From NCBI GenBank assembly GCA_947500825.1, contig CANMTR010000003.1, forward strand, positions 186,001-250,000: a DNA stretch of 64,000 bases, given 5' to 3'. Shown piece by piece: positions 8,199-16,631 of the stretch. Below the pieces are notes generated by a model, which worked only from the letters and a program-made list of their open reading frames with translations, ran no database searches and was not told the origin of the DNA. The first letter of the stretch is position 1. Every line of letters begins with the position of its first letter. Both the position numbers and the translations under genes were made by a program. Origin of the DNA: an uncultured Paracoccaceae bacterium. Lineage in GTDB: Bacteria > Pseudomonadota > Alphaproteobacteria > Rhodobacterales > Rhodobacteraceae.

Positions 8199-9145
8199 TC
8201 CCCCCCATCACCCTGTCGGACGAGGTCCGCGCCGCCCGCGAGGCCGGCCGGCCCGTGGTCGCGCTCGAATCGACCATCATCACCCACGGCATGCCCTGGC
8301 CCGACAATTTCGAGGTCGCGTGCCGCGTCGAGGCCGAGATCCGCGCCCACGGGGCCGTGCCCGCCACCATCGCCGTACTCGACGGGGTGCTCCACGCGGG
8401 CCTGTCGGAAGCCGAGTTGCGCGCCCTCGCCCAGTCGAGGGACGTGGCCAAGCTCAGCCGCGCCGACCTGGCCGCCTGCATGGCCACCGGCGGGACCGGC
8501 GCGACCACCGTCGCCGCGACCATGATCGCGGCCCGCCTTGCCGGGATAGAGGTCTTTGCCACCGGCGGGATCGGCGGCGTGCATCTGGGGGCGGAGACGA
8601 CGTTCGACGTCTCCGCCGACCTGCGGGAACTGGCGCAGACCCCGGTGACGGTCGTCGCCGCCGGGGCGAAGGCCATCCTCGACCTCGCCAAGACCTGGGA
8701 GATGCTCGAAACGCTGGGCGTGCCGGTCATCGCCGTGGGCCAGGACCACCTGCCGGCCTTCTGGTCGCGCGGCTCGGACTTCGCCGCGCCCCTGCGGATG
8801 GACGCGCCCGCCGACATCGCCGCCGCCCACGTCATGCGGGGCGCCCTGGGGCTGGAGGGCGGTCAGCTCGTGGCGAACCCGATCCCCGCCGCCGACGAGA
8901 TCCCGGCCGCGGACCTCGCCCCCGTGATCGGACAGGCGATGGCCGAGGCGCGCGAACGGGGCATTTCCGCCAAGGAGGTGACGCCGTTCCTGCTCGGGCG
9001 GATCTTCGATTTGACCGAGGGGCGGTCGCTGGCCGCGAACATCGCGCTGGTGATGAACAATGCCCGGTTGGGTGCGGCGATTGCACGGGAATTGAGCGAA
9101 GCACGGGGGTGTGCCGGCGCGACGCCGGATGCGGCGTTGCGGTGA
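8195..9145 (+). CDS. psuG: Pseudouridine-5'-phosphate glycosidase
   Basis: A 316-residue enzyme that reversibly splits pseudouridine 5'-phosphate into uracil and ribose 5-phosphate. Family blocks visible are VALESTIITHGMPWPDN with the conserved Glu, the lysine-bearing DVAKLSRADL, TGGTGATTVAATM, and the ATGGIGGVHLG loop. The C-terminal NPIPAADEIP block is also typical. It overlaps psuK by 4 nt. The pair lets the cell recycle pseudouridine from RNA turnover as a carbon and uracil source. Confidence 0.95.
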   Translation: MIPPITLSDEVRAAREAGRPVVALESTIITHGMPWPDNFEVACRVEAEIRAHGAVPATIAVLDGVLHAGLSEAELRALAQSRDVAKLSRADLAACMATGGTGATTVAATMIAARLAGIEVFATGGIGGVHLGAETTFDVSADLRELAQTPVTVVAAGAKAILDLAKTWEMLETLGVPVIAVGQDHLPAFWSRGSDFAAPLRMDAPADIAAAHVMRGALGLEGGQLVANPIPAADEIPAADLAPVIGQAMAEARERGISAKEVTPFLLGRIFDLTEGRSLAANIALVMNNARLGAAIARELSEARGCAGATPDAALR

Positions 9146-9188
9146 GGGCGGGGCAGGCATATTTCCGGGCCATGACCCGGACCGCCCC

Positions 9189-9890
9189 ATGACGCTGGAC
9201 CCGTCCCTCGACCCTGCCACGCGGCGCCGGCCGGGCCTGTTCGCCCGTGCGCGGGCGAACTTCCTGACCGGCGTCGTCGTCATCGCCCCGATCTTTCTCA
9301 CGATCTGGCTGATATGGGCCGTCATCGGCTGGATCGACGCGGTCGTGCTGCCCTTCGTTCCGAACCGCTTCAAGCCGGAGCAGTATATCGGGATAAACCT
9401 GCGCGGCGTCGGGGTAATCTTCTTTCTCCTGTTCACCTTCCTCGTGGGCTGGGTGGCCAAGGGATATATCGGCCGGTCACTCCTGAAGCTCGGCGAGAGC
9501 CTCGTGGACCGCACGCCGGTGGTGCGCTCGGTCTATTCGGGGCTCAAGCAGATCGCCGAGACGGTGTTCGCCCAGACCGAGGCGTCCTTCGACACGGCGG
9601 TCCTGATCGAGTACCCGCGCAAGGGGGTCTGGTCGATCGCCTTCGTGTCCACGAACGCCAAGGGCGAGATCGCGGAAGCGATCCCGGCCTCAGAGGACAA
9701 GGCGGCGGTGTTCCTGCCCACGACGCCGAACCCGACATCCGGTTTCCTGCTGTTCGTGCCCCGGTCCGAACTGATCGAACTGGAGATGAGCGTGGAGGAC
9801 GCGGCCAAGCTCGTGATCTCCGCGGGGCTGGTCTATCCCAACCCGAAGAACCCCTCCCTGCCCGCGGGCCGCCCCATGGCGGCCGGGTGA
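9189..9890 (+). CDS. DUF502 family membrane protein
   Basis: A 233-residue protein with two membrane helices (FLTGVVVIAPIFLTIWLIWAV near 24-44 and VGVIFFLLFTFLVGWVA near 75-91). A soluble domain follows containing DRTPVVRSVYSGLKQIAETV and VFLPTTPNPTSGFL, the diagnostic DUF502 motifs. The biochemical function of the family is unknown. I chose ATG 9189 because upstream residues are arginine-rich and unlike the family. Its TGA directly abuts the stop of the convergent gene, giving TGATCA at 9888-9893. Confidence 0.85.
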   Translation: MTLDPSLDPATRRRPGLFARARANFLTGVVVIAPIFLTIWLIWAVIGWIDAVVLPFVPNRFKPEQYIGINLRGVGVIFFLLFTFLVGWVAKGYIGRSLLKLGESLVDRTPVVRSVYSGLKQIAETVFAQTEASFDTAVLIEYPRKGVWSIAFVSTNAKGEIAEAIPASEDKAAVFLPTTPNPTSGFLLFVPRSELIELEMSVEDAAKLVISAGLVYPNPKNPSLPAGRPMAAG

Positions 9891-10439
9891 TCAGCCGAGG
9901 ATCTTCTCCACCCACGTCTCCACGTCGTCGCCACTGCCGATATCGTCGCGCACGAGGCCCCCGACCATGACCGTGGGCGAGCCGTGTATGCCGTTCTGGC
10001 GGGCATACTTGGCATGGTGCTTGACGATGTCCTCGACGCCCGGGCGGTCGAACGCCTCGCGGACGGGAAGGCCGCTCGCCTCTTCCATCCGCGACAGGAT
10101 CTCCTCGGGCGTGCGGCGCCGGTTGGGGCCTCCGGCATGGTCCTCGAAGGAGAAGTCCTCGCGCCGGTCGTAGATCGCCTCCATCAGCCGCAGGGCGGCG
10201 GCGCGTCCTTCCTCCAGCGTCGAGACGCCCGCGATCGCGCGGCACGCGATCGGCGACATCAGGTGCCAGGGCTGGGAGTGGAGCCAGACGCGAACGGCAA
10301 CCCGATCCCCGGCCCGCGCGACGAGCGGCTCGATCTTGCCGAACGCCGCCGCCGAGAACGGGCAGGTCGGCTCCAGGAACATCTCGAGGCAAGTCTCCCC
10401 CGCTCCCAGGACCAGGGGCTTCGCGGTCCAGTCCGTCAT
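9891..10439 (-). CDS. DsbA-like thioredoxin-fold protein with a single active-site cysteine
   Basis: A 182-residue protein with a thioredoxin-type fold: strand LEMFLEPTCPFSAAAF, a helical insert, and the cis-proline loop GSPTVMV (Pro155). The usual CxxC is reduced to C26-P-F-S, so a normal disulfide-exchange cycle is not possible. Monothiol or glutathione-dependent chemistry, or non-redox binding, is more likely. No signal peptide is visible, so it is cytoplasmic. It converges on the DUF502 gene and lies downstream of the patatin gene with a gap of 25 nt. Confidence 0.7.
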   Translation of the reverse strand: MTDWTAKPLVLGAGETCLEMFLEPTCPFSAAAFGKIEPLVARAGDRVAVRVWLHSQPWHLMSPIACRAIAGVSTLEEGRAAALRLMEAIYDRREDFSFEDHAGGPNRRRTPEEILSRMEEASGLPVREAFDRPGVEDIVKHHAKYARQNGIHGSPTVMVGGLVRDDIGSGDDVETWVEKILG

Positions 10440-10464
10440 CGTCTTATCCGCCTTGTCGGGGCCA

Positions 10465-11481
10465 TCAATCGTACATCTCGGCCAGGTCGACCGTCGATCT
10501 GGTCCCGAGATCCTCCAGGTGCGCGTCGAGGAAACGGTCGGCCCGCGCCCGGCCCGCCTCCCGCAGCCGCTCCACCAGGATCGCCGAGGGGACGAGCTTG
10601 GTGGCGACGGACAGGTCCTGCATCAGGTCGTCGTCCGCGAGCATGTGGATCAGCACGTATTTCATCACCCCCTTCTCGATCCGGCCCTCGTCGATCAGGC
10701 GCTGGACGAAGCGGATCGCGCGAAGGTCGCGCAGGAGCGACGCGTTGAAGCTGATCTCGTTGATCCGGTTCTGGATTTCCTGCGCGGTATAGGGCAGCCG
10801 CTCGCGCATCAGCGGGTTGATGTTCACGATGACGATGTCGTCGGGCAACTGCGGCTCGTAGAGAGGGTGCAGCGCCGGATTGCCGGTATAGCCCCCGTCC
10901 CAATAGGCCTCGCCGTCGATCTCCACCGCCTGGAAAAGGGTCGGCAGGCAGGCCGAGGCCATGAGCACCTCGGGCGAGATCTCCGGCCCGGTGAAGACGC
11001 GGATCTTGCCGCTGCGCACGTTCGTCGCGCAGACATGCAGCTCGGGCCCTTCCGCGTCGCAGATATGGGCGAAATGCATGTCCCGCACCACCGCTTCCAG
11101 CGGGTTGCGGTAGAACGGGCCGAAGGAATAGGGCGAGGTCGCGCGGCTGACGAGGTCGCCCATGGCATAGGCCGTGGAATACTCGATCGCGCGCGAGATG
11201 GACGAGGACGCCGGCGCGAAGGGGCTGAGCCACGTGGCGACCTTGAGGTCGCGCACCCCCAGCACCCGGCTCCAGAACCACGAGAGGTTCTCCCGCGCGG
11301 CCTCGCGCCCGCCCATGGCCAGGCCGGCCTTCAGGGCCGCGCCGTTGAGCGCCCCCGCGGAGGTGCCGGAAATTCCGGCGATCTCGATATCCTCGCATTC
11401 CAGAAGCCGGTCCAGCACACCCCATGTGTAGGCCCCGTGAGCCCCGCCGCCCTGCAGGGCCAGGTTGATGCGCTTGGCCAT
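10465..11481 (-). CDS. Patatin-like phospholipase
   Basis: A 338-residue serine hydrolase. The oxyanion motif GGGAHGAY is at residues 11-18, the nucleophile elbow GISGTSAGALN gives Ser41, and the catalytic Asp lies in DGG at 195-197, so the Ser-Asp dyad is intact. The family hydrolyses acyl esters of lipids. I chose the ATG at 11481 because AGGAG lies 5 nt upstream and the longer frame is not conserved-looking. It follows bdhA on the same strand with a 106-nt gap. A role in poly-3-hydroxybutyrate or lipid turnover is suggested by this neighbour but not shown. Confidence 0.88.
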   Translation of the reverse strand: MAKRINLALQGGGAHGAYTWGVLDRLLECEDIEIAGISGTSAGALNGAALKAGLAMGGREAARENLSWFWSRVLGVRDLKVATWLSPFAPASSSISRAIEYSTAYAMGDLVSRATSPYSFGPFYRNPLEAVVRDMHFAHICDAEGPELHVCATNVRSGKIRVFTGPEISPEVLMASACLPTLFQAVEIDGEAYWDGGYTGNPALHPLYEPQLPDDIVIVNINPLMRERLPYTAQEIQNRINEISFNASLLRDLRAIRFVQRLIDEGRIEKGVMKYVLIHMLADDDLMQDLSVATKLVPSAILVERLREAGRARADRFLDAHLEDLGTRSTVDLAEMYD

Positions 11482-11587
11482 GTCGTCTCCTGCGATTGTG
11501 CCCGAGGCTGGGGGGCGGATACACCCCCCGACCCCCTTCCTGTCTCCGGGGAGCGCGCCTGTCCAGACCGCGGGCGGCCTGCGACCT

Positions 11588-12361
11588 TCAGCGGGCGGTC
11601 CAGCCGCCGTCGACGCTGATCGTCGTGCCGGTGATCTGGGCCGCGGCATCGGAGCACAGGAAGGTCGCCACGCCGCCGATCTGCTCCACGGTGGCAAACT
11701 CCTTCGACGGCTGGCGTTCGAGGATCACGTCCTTGATGGCCTGGTCCCGATCCATGTCGTACTTCTTCATGGTGTCTGGGATCTGGTCCTCGACCAAGGG
11801 CGTCATCACGTATCCGGGGCAGATCGCGTTGGCGGTGACGGGGTCCTGCGCGGTCTCGAGGGCGACGACCTTGGTCAGGCCCACCACGCCGTGCTTGGCC
11901 GCGACATAAGCCGACTTGTAGGGCGAGGCGCGAAGGCCGTGAGCCGAGGCGAGGTTGATGATCCGGCCCCACCCGGCCTCGCGCATCATCGGGACCGCCA
12001 CCGCCGAGGTGTGGAAGGCCGAGGACAGCATGATCGCGATGATCGCGTCCCACTTGTCGGTCGGGAAGTCCTCGATTCCCGCGACGTGCTGAATGCCCGC
12101 GTTGTTCATCAGGATGTCGCAGCGCCCGGCCTTCTCGATCAGGGCGCGGGCCTCCTCTCCCTTCGACAGGTCGGCCTTGATGTAGCGGGCCTCCACCCCG
12201 TGCTCGCGGCCGAGGTCCTCGGCCAGCTTGTGATCCTCGTCGCGGTCGGTGAACGAGTTGAGCACGATGTCGGCGCCCGCCTTGGCGAGTTCGGTCGCCA
12301 CGCCCAGCCCGATGCCTGAATTGGACCCGGTCACGACGGCGGTCTTGCCCTTGAGTTGCAT
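11588..12361 (-). CDS. bdhA: 3-hydroxybutyrate dehydrogenase
   Basis: A 257-residue short-chain dehydrogenase. The cofactor motif TGSNSGIG lies at 11-18, NNAG at 86-89, and the catalytic set is Ser139, Tyr152 and Lys156 (YVAAK). The C-terminal VDGGWTAR and the PYKSAYVAAKHG block are characteristic of D-beta-hydroxybutyrate dehydrogenase, which interconverts 3-hydroxybutyrate and acetoacetate with NAD. The start at 12361 is fixed by AAGGAGG upstream. With the downstream patatin lipase it suggests a storage-polymer or ketone-body utilisation unit. Confidence 0.92.
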   Translation of the reverse strand: MQLKGKTAVVTGSNSGIGLGVATELAKAGADIVLNSFTDRDEDHKLAEDLGREHGVEARYIKADLSKGEEARALIEKAGRCDILMNNAGIQHVAGIEDFPTDKWDAIIAIMLSSAFHTSAVAVPMMREAGWGRIINLASAHGLRASPYKSAYVAAKHGVVGLTKVVALETAQDPVTANAICPGYVMTPLVEDQIPDTMKKYDMDRDQAIKDVILERQPSKEFATVEQIGGVATFLCSDAAAQITGTTISVDGGWTAR

Positions 12362-12511
12362 GGATAATGCCTCCTTTGAACTTGCGCATTCCCCCACGGG
12401 TATGTGCGGCGATCAACGGCGGCGCGCGGCTCCGGTTGCGACGACGGCGCCGCCGAGTCGGGAAAGATCCGGCACCGCACAGATTCCCTCACAGACCCGT
12501 GATAGTTAACT

Positions 12512-12526
12512 CAACCTATAGGGTTG
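12512..12526. promoter_or_regulatory. Inverted repeat upstream of bdhA
   Basis: CAACC, spacer TATAG, GGTTG form an inverted repeat in an AT-rich patch about 150 nt upstream of bdhA, flanked by GTTAAC and GTGAAC. It could be a repressor site or a promoter. The rest of 12362-12595 shows no gene. Confidence 0.3.
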
Positions 12527-12595
12527 TGAACAAGCGATTAATGCGAAAAACAACACGCTATGCGGTAGTTGTTGACGTGATGCCTGCACGGGGCC

Positions 12596-12624
12596 AAAAA
12601 AAACGCCCGCGCAAGGCGGGCGTT
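12596..12624 (-). terminator. Intrinsic terminator of the small RNA candidate
   Basis: AACGCCCGC (12602-12610) pairs perfectly with GCGGGCGTT (12616-12624) around a 5-nt loop. The A run at 12596-12603 gives a run of eight U on the minus strand. The orientation does not fit bdhA, whose start codon lies downstream of it. Confidence 0.85.
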
Positions 12625-12729
12625 AAGTCGTTGAGGCAGGTTTCATACAGGCAAGAAACCTATCGAGCAGTGCCTTCTGTATACGCCATTTCCGTGAGGA
12701 AGCAAACGTAAAAGTTTGAAAAGAGGCGG
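12596..12729 (-). ncRNA. Candidate small RNA ending in an intrinsic terminator
   Basis: A strong minus-strand terminator sits here with no minus-strand protein gene upstream of it. Reading the minus strand, TTGACT (12763-12758), a 16-nt spacer and TAACGG (12741-12736) would start a transcript near 12729. The transcript contains hairpin AGGTTTC/GAAACCT (12638-12661) and then the terminator stem. Length would be about 130 nt. It runs antisense to the leader of the binding-protein gene. A nine-codon frame starting near 12689 is also present but poorly supported. I match it to no known RNA family. Confidence 0.5.
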
Positions 12730-12779
12730 TTCCGCCCGTTAGGTTAACGATGCGCGCAGTCAAGCAGAGGCAGGTAAAA

Positions 12780-14591
12780 ATGAAAGTATGTAGCGTGATG
12801 GCGGCAACGGCCCTGGTGGCCTCGCTCGCCGCCGCGGAGGCCGAGCCAAAGCACGGCGTCGCCATGTTCGGCGAGCCGGAGTTGCCGGCCGATTTCACCT
12901 CCCTGCCCTATGCCGATCCCGACGCGCCGAAGGGCGGAAGGATCGTCCAGGGAGAGGTCGGATCATTCGATTCCCTCAATCCCCTGATACTGAAGGGAAA
13001 TGTTCCCTGGCAACTGCGGTTCCTGGCGCACGAATCGCTCATGGGCAGATCCTACGACGAGCCGTTCACCCTTTACGGATTGCTCGCCGAGACGGTCGAG
13101 GTCGCGGACGACGGGTCCTGGGTCGAGTTCCACCTGCGGCCCGAGGCGCGGTTCTCGGATGGCTCTCCCGTGACCGTCGAGGATGTCCTCTGGTCTTACG
13201 AGACCCTGGGGACCGAGGGTCATCCTCGCTACTTGGGGGCGTGGCATAAGGTCGCGTCGGCCGAGAAGGTCGGGGAGCGGGGGGTGCGATTCACCTTCGA
13301 CGATCCCGACAGGGAACTTGCCCTGATCATGGGAATGCGGCCGATTCTCAAGAAGGCCCAGTGGGACGGCATTGATTTCGCCGAATCAGGTCTGGACGTC
13401 ATTCCCGTGACTTCCGCGCCGTACGTCATCTCCGACTACGAGCCGGGCCGCTACGTTACCTTGACGCGCGACCACGATTACTGGGGCAAGGACGTCCCCT
13501 TCATGCGCGGCCAGGCCAACCTCGACGAGATCCGGATGGAGTTCTACGGCGACCAGGCGGTGATGTTCGAGGCATTCAAGTCCGGCGCCATGAATGTCAG
13601 CCGAGAGACCGATGCCCAGAGATGGCGGACGCAGTACGCCTTCCCGCGGGTCGAATCGGGCGAGGTGGTCACCTCGGAGATCCCCCACGAGCGCCCCTCG
13701 GGCATCACCGGCTTCGTCATGAATACCCGCAAGGGACCTCTCGACGACTGGCGCGTGCGAGAGGCGCTGATCCAGGCGTTCAACTTCGAGTTCGTCAACG
13801 GCGTCCTCAACGACGGCGCCCTGCCCCGGATCACCTCCTACTTCTCCAACTCCGAACTCGGCATGGACCACGGGCCCGCCACGGGCCGCGTGGCCGAACT
13901 CCTCGCGGAGTACGGCGACGCGATCCTTCCCGGCGCGATGGAGGGCTACACCCTGCCCGAGGGCAACGGGTCCGAGCGCGACCGCAAGGGCGCGCGGGCC
14001 GCGCTGGAACTCCTGAACGACGCCGGCTGGCAGATCGGCGACGGAGGTGCTCTGCGGGATGCCCAGGGCCGGCCCTTCGACCTCGAGATCCTGCTCAGCC
14101 AGGGCGGATACGAGCCCCAGGTCGCCCAACGGACGGCCGACCTCTATGCCGCCGCGCTGGAGCGGGTCGGCATCTCTCCCCGGATCACCCTCATCGACCA
14201 CGCCCAGTTCACGCAGCGCACGAACGCGTTCGACTTCGACATGGCGTGGTACATGCGGGGGCTTTCCCTGTCTCCCGGGCGCGAGCAGCTCCTCTACTGG
14301 GGCTCGGACGCGGCCGACGAGCCGGGCAGCCTGAACTGGATGGGCGCGAAGTCCCCGGCGATCGACGGCCTCGTCGAGGAGATGCTGACATCCTCGAGCC
14401 AGGAAGATTACGTCTCCGCGGTCAACGCGCTCGACCGCGTCCTGACCACGGGGCGCTACGTGGTGCCGGTCTGGTACAGCCCCGTCTCGAACATCGCGCA
14501 TGATTCGAACCTGCATTACCCGGATCGCCTGCCGATCTACGGCGATTACCTGGGCTTCCTCCCCGACGTGTGGTGGTACGAGGAGGGCTAG
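12780..14591 (+). CDS. Family 5 extracellular solute-binding protein (oligopeptide/YejA type)
   Basis: A 603-residue periplasmic binding protein. A signal peptide (KVCSVMAATALVASLAAAEA) is followed by the cluster C binding domain, with GGRIVQGEVGSFDSLNPLIL near the N terminus and typical PVTVEDVLWSYETL and YVISDYEPGRYVTLTRD blocks. These resemble the YejA/microcin C-type peptide binders. I chose ATG 12780 because AGAGG lies 9 nt upstream. An in-frame ATG at 12750 would add ten basic residues. No permease or ATPase genes adjoin it, so it is an orphan component that must work with a transporter encoded elsewhere. Confidence 0.85.
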   Translation: MKVCSVMAATALVASLAAAEAEPKHGVAMFGEPELPADFTSLPYADPDAPKGGRIVQGEVGSFDSLNPLILKGNVPWQLRFLAHESLMGRSYDEPFTLYGLLAETVEVADDGSWVEFHLRPEARFSDGSPVTVEDVLWSYETLGTEGHPRYLGAWHKVASAEKVGERGVRFTFDDPDRELALIMGMRPILKKAQWDGIDFAESGLDVIPVTSAPYVISDYEPGRYVTLTRDHDYWGKDVPFMRGQANLDEIRMEFYGDQAVMFEAFKSGAMNVSRETDAQRWRTQYAFPRVESGEVVTSEIPHERPSGITGFVMNTRKGPLDDWRVREALIQAFNFEFVNGVLNDGALPRITSYFSNSELGMDHGPATGRVAELLAEYGDAILPGAMEGYTLPEGNGSERDRKGARAALELLNDAGWQIGDGGALRDAQGRPFDLEILLSQGGYEPQVAQRTADLYAAALERVGISPRITLIDHAQFTQRTNAFDFDMAWYMRGLSLSPGREQLLYWGSDAADEPGSLNWMGAKSPAIDGLVEEMLTSSSQEDYVSAVNALDRVLTTGRYVVPVWYSPVSNIAHDSNLHYPDRLPIYGDYLGFLPDVWWYEEG

Positions 14592-14757
14592 GCCACACCC
14601 GCGTTTGCGCCGCGGGCGGCTGTCGGGTCGGCGGAGACCGCTCGCAGGTACGCGACACGCCCACCCACGACGGCGGCCGCCGATGCGCCGCCGAGGGCAG
14701 GAACCCCGGACACGACCCGGCATTGGTCGGACTGGACAGGAAAAGGAGCGACCCATC

Positions 14758-15105
14758 ATGCAATGGACAGCCGTTAAGTCGAACTGGCCCGCCTTCATCG
14801 AGCCGATCATGCAACGCTGGCCGAATACCGAGGAGAACGACCTGCTGACCCTCGAGGGGGATCGCGAGCGTCTGGCCGCGTACCTGGCCGAGCGCCATGA
14901 CGTGACCGCCCGCGAGGCCGACGAGCAGATCACCACCTGGCTGCAGGGCGCCGTTCCCGCGGATGTCGCCATGGACGACACCCGCGACGACGAGAACATC
15001 CGCGCCTCGGCCGCACATATCGGCGCGGGCGAGGACGTCTATGCCGACGACAAGGACTTCGGCGACGACCAGGTGCCGCGCCGCCCCATCGGTCGAGAGG
15101 ACTGA
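14758..15105 (+). CDS. CsbD-like stress-response protein
   Basis: A small acidic cytoplasmic protein of 115 residues. The first half (VKSNWPAFIEPIMQRWPNT, then LTLEGDRERLAAYLAERHDV) has the helical pattern of the CsbD family, general stress proteins of unknown mechanism. The second half is a charged tail that looks disordered. The ATG at 14758 has AAGGAG about 9 nt upstream. The 166-nt gap before it, after the binding-protein gene, shows no clear element. Confidence 0.75.
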   Translation: MQWTAVKSNWPAFIEPIMQRWPNTEENDLLTLEGDRERLAAYLAERHDVTAREADEQITTWLQGAVPADVAMDDTRDDENIRASAAHIGAGEDVYADDKDFGDDQVPRRPIGRED

Positions 15106-15146
15106 GCGGATTGGAGCGCCCCGCCCGGGGCGCTACTCCCGGCGCC

Positions 15147-16631
15147 ATGGCCTCGATCTTCCGCTCCGACCCCCATCCGCCCTGTCCGTCGCCCTTCAAC
15201 CTCGCAGCCCACGTCCTTACGCATGCGGAGCGGCTCGCCGACAAGCCCGCATTGGTGGAGATCGGCGGCGAGACATGGCGTTACGGCGACCTCTCCCGCG
15301 CCATCAGGGGGACGGCCGCGGGGCTGGCCGACCGCGTCCCTCCGGGCGGGCGGGTTCTCTTGCGGCTGGGAAACAGCGTCGATTTCCCCATCGCGTTCCT
15401 CGGCGCCATCGCCGCCGGCCTCGTCCCCGCGCCCACCTCGGCGCAACTGGGCGTCGACGAGATCACTTCGCTCTCCGGCGCGCTCGACCCCTCCCTCGTG
15501 ATCAGGTCCGCGGACGTGGCCGCGCCGCGTGGCGATGTGCCCGTCCTGACCCTGCAAGACCTGCGCGCGATGCGGGAGCTTCCCCCCGCGAACATCGTTC
15601 CGGGCGACCCGGATCGCCCCGCCTACATCGTCTTCACCTCCGGCACGGCCGCGCTTCCGCGCGGGGTCGTCCACGCCCATCGCACCGTGTGGGCCCGCAG
15701 CATGATGATCGCGGACTGGGAGGGCCTGCGCGAGGACGACCGCCTGCTCCATGCGGGCGCGTTCAACTGGACCTACACCCTGGGCACCGGCCTCTTGGAC
15801 CCATGGGCCATGGGCGCGACCGCCCTGATCCCCGGCGGCGGCACCGATCCCGCGACGCTCGCGCAGTACCTCAAATCAGAAGATGCGACGATATTCGCAG
15901 CGGTTCCGGGTGTTTACCGACGGATCTTGAAGTCTGGCCCGCCCCATATGCCCGTGCTGCGCCACGGCCTGTCGGCGGGGGAGAAATTGCCCGAGCCCCT
16001 CCGCGATGCCTGGCGTACCGCCACGGGAACGGAGATCCACGAGGCTTACGGTCAGAGCGAGTGCTCCACCTTCGTGTCGGGTGGCCCTGCACGCCCCGCG
16101 CCACCGGGCGCCCTCGGCCGGCCCCAGCGCGGACGCCGGGTGGCGATCCTCGGTCCCGACGATATCCCGGTCGAGACTGGCGCGCCGGGGCGCCTCGCCG
16201 TCTCGGCCGACGATCCCGGGCTGATGCTGGGATATCTGGGGCAGGAGGACGAAAACCTGCGCGGTGACTGGCGCTTGACCGGTGACATGGCAGCGATGGA
16301 CGAAGACGGGTGGATCACCTATCTGGGCCGCGACGACGACGTGATGACCGCCGGCGGCTATCGCGTCTCGCCCTTGGAGGTGGAGGCCGCGGCCATGGAG
16401 GTTCCCGGCGTCGAGGAGGCCGCGGCCTTCGAGCGCGAGGTTCGCGCAGGCGTCCGGATCATCGCATTGGCCTACCGCGCGGCCCGCGATCTGGACGATG
16501 CCGTCGCCGCCCGTTGCGCCCACCGCCTCGCCGAATACAAGTGCCCCCGGATCGTGGAGCGCCGCGACGCCCTGCCCCGGAATCCCAACGGCAAGCTGCA
16601 ACGGCGCGCCCTGCGCGAGGAGACGCCATGA
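15147..16631 (+). CDS. AMP-dependent acyl-CoA synthetase/ligase
   Basis: A 494-residue adenylate-forming enzyme. The phosphate loop reads TSGTAALPRG (164-173), where most members have a lysine in place of Arg172. The middle motif EAYGQSECSTF and the hinge block LGRDDDVMTAGGYRVSPLEV are present, and the C-terminal catalytic lysine is K483 in NPNGKLQRR. The family activates a carboxylic acid with ATP and transfers it to CoA; layout resembles benzoate or medium-chain acid ligases. The substrate is not predictable. It overlaps the next gene by ATGA. The start ATG lacks a good ribosome site. Confidence 0.85.
   Translation: MASIFRSDPHPPCPSPFNLAAHVLTHAERLADKPALVEIGGETWRYGDLSRAIRGTAAGLADRVPPGGRVLLRLGNSVDFPIAFLGAIAAGLVPAPTSAQLGVDEITSLSGALDPSLVIRSADVAAPRGDVPVLTLQDLRAMRELPPANIVPGDPDRPAYIVFTSGTAALPRGVVHAHRTVWARSMMIADWEGLREDDRLLHAGAFNWTYTLGTGLLDPWAMGATALIPGGGTDPATLAQYLKSEDATIFAAVPGVYRRILKSGPPHMPVLRHGLSAGEKLPEPLRDAWRTATGTEIHEAYGQSECSTFVSGGPARPAPPGALGRPQRGRRVAILGPDDIPVETGAPGRLAVSADDPGLMLGYLGQEDENLRGDWRLTGDMAAMDEDGWITYLGRDDDVMTAGGYRVSPLEVEAAAMEVPGVEEAAAFEREVRAGVRIIALAYRAARDLDDAVAARCAHRLAEYKCPRIVERRDALPRNPNGKLQRRALREETP

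Noticed and set aside
12623-12898. A 91-codon minus-strand frame upstream of the terminator at 12.6 kb
   Set aside because: Most of it is antisense to the signal peptide region of the binding protein and it has no ribosome site or recognisable fold. The terminator is better explained by a non-coding RNA.
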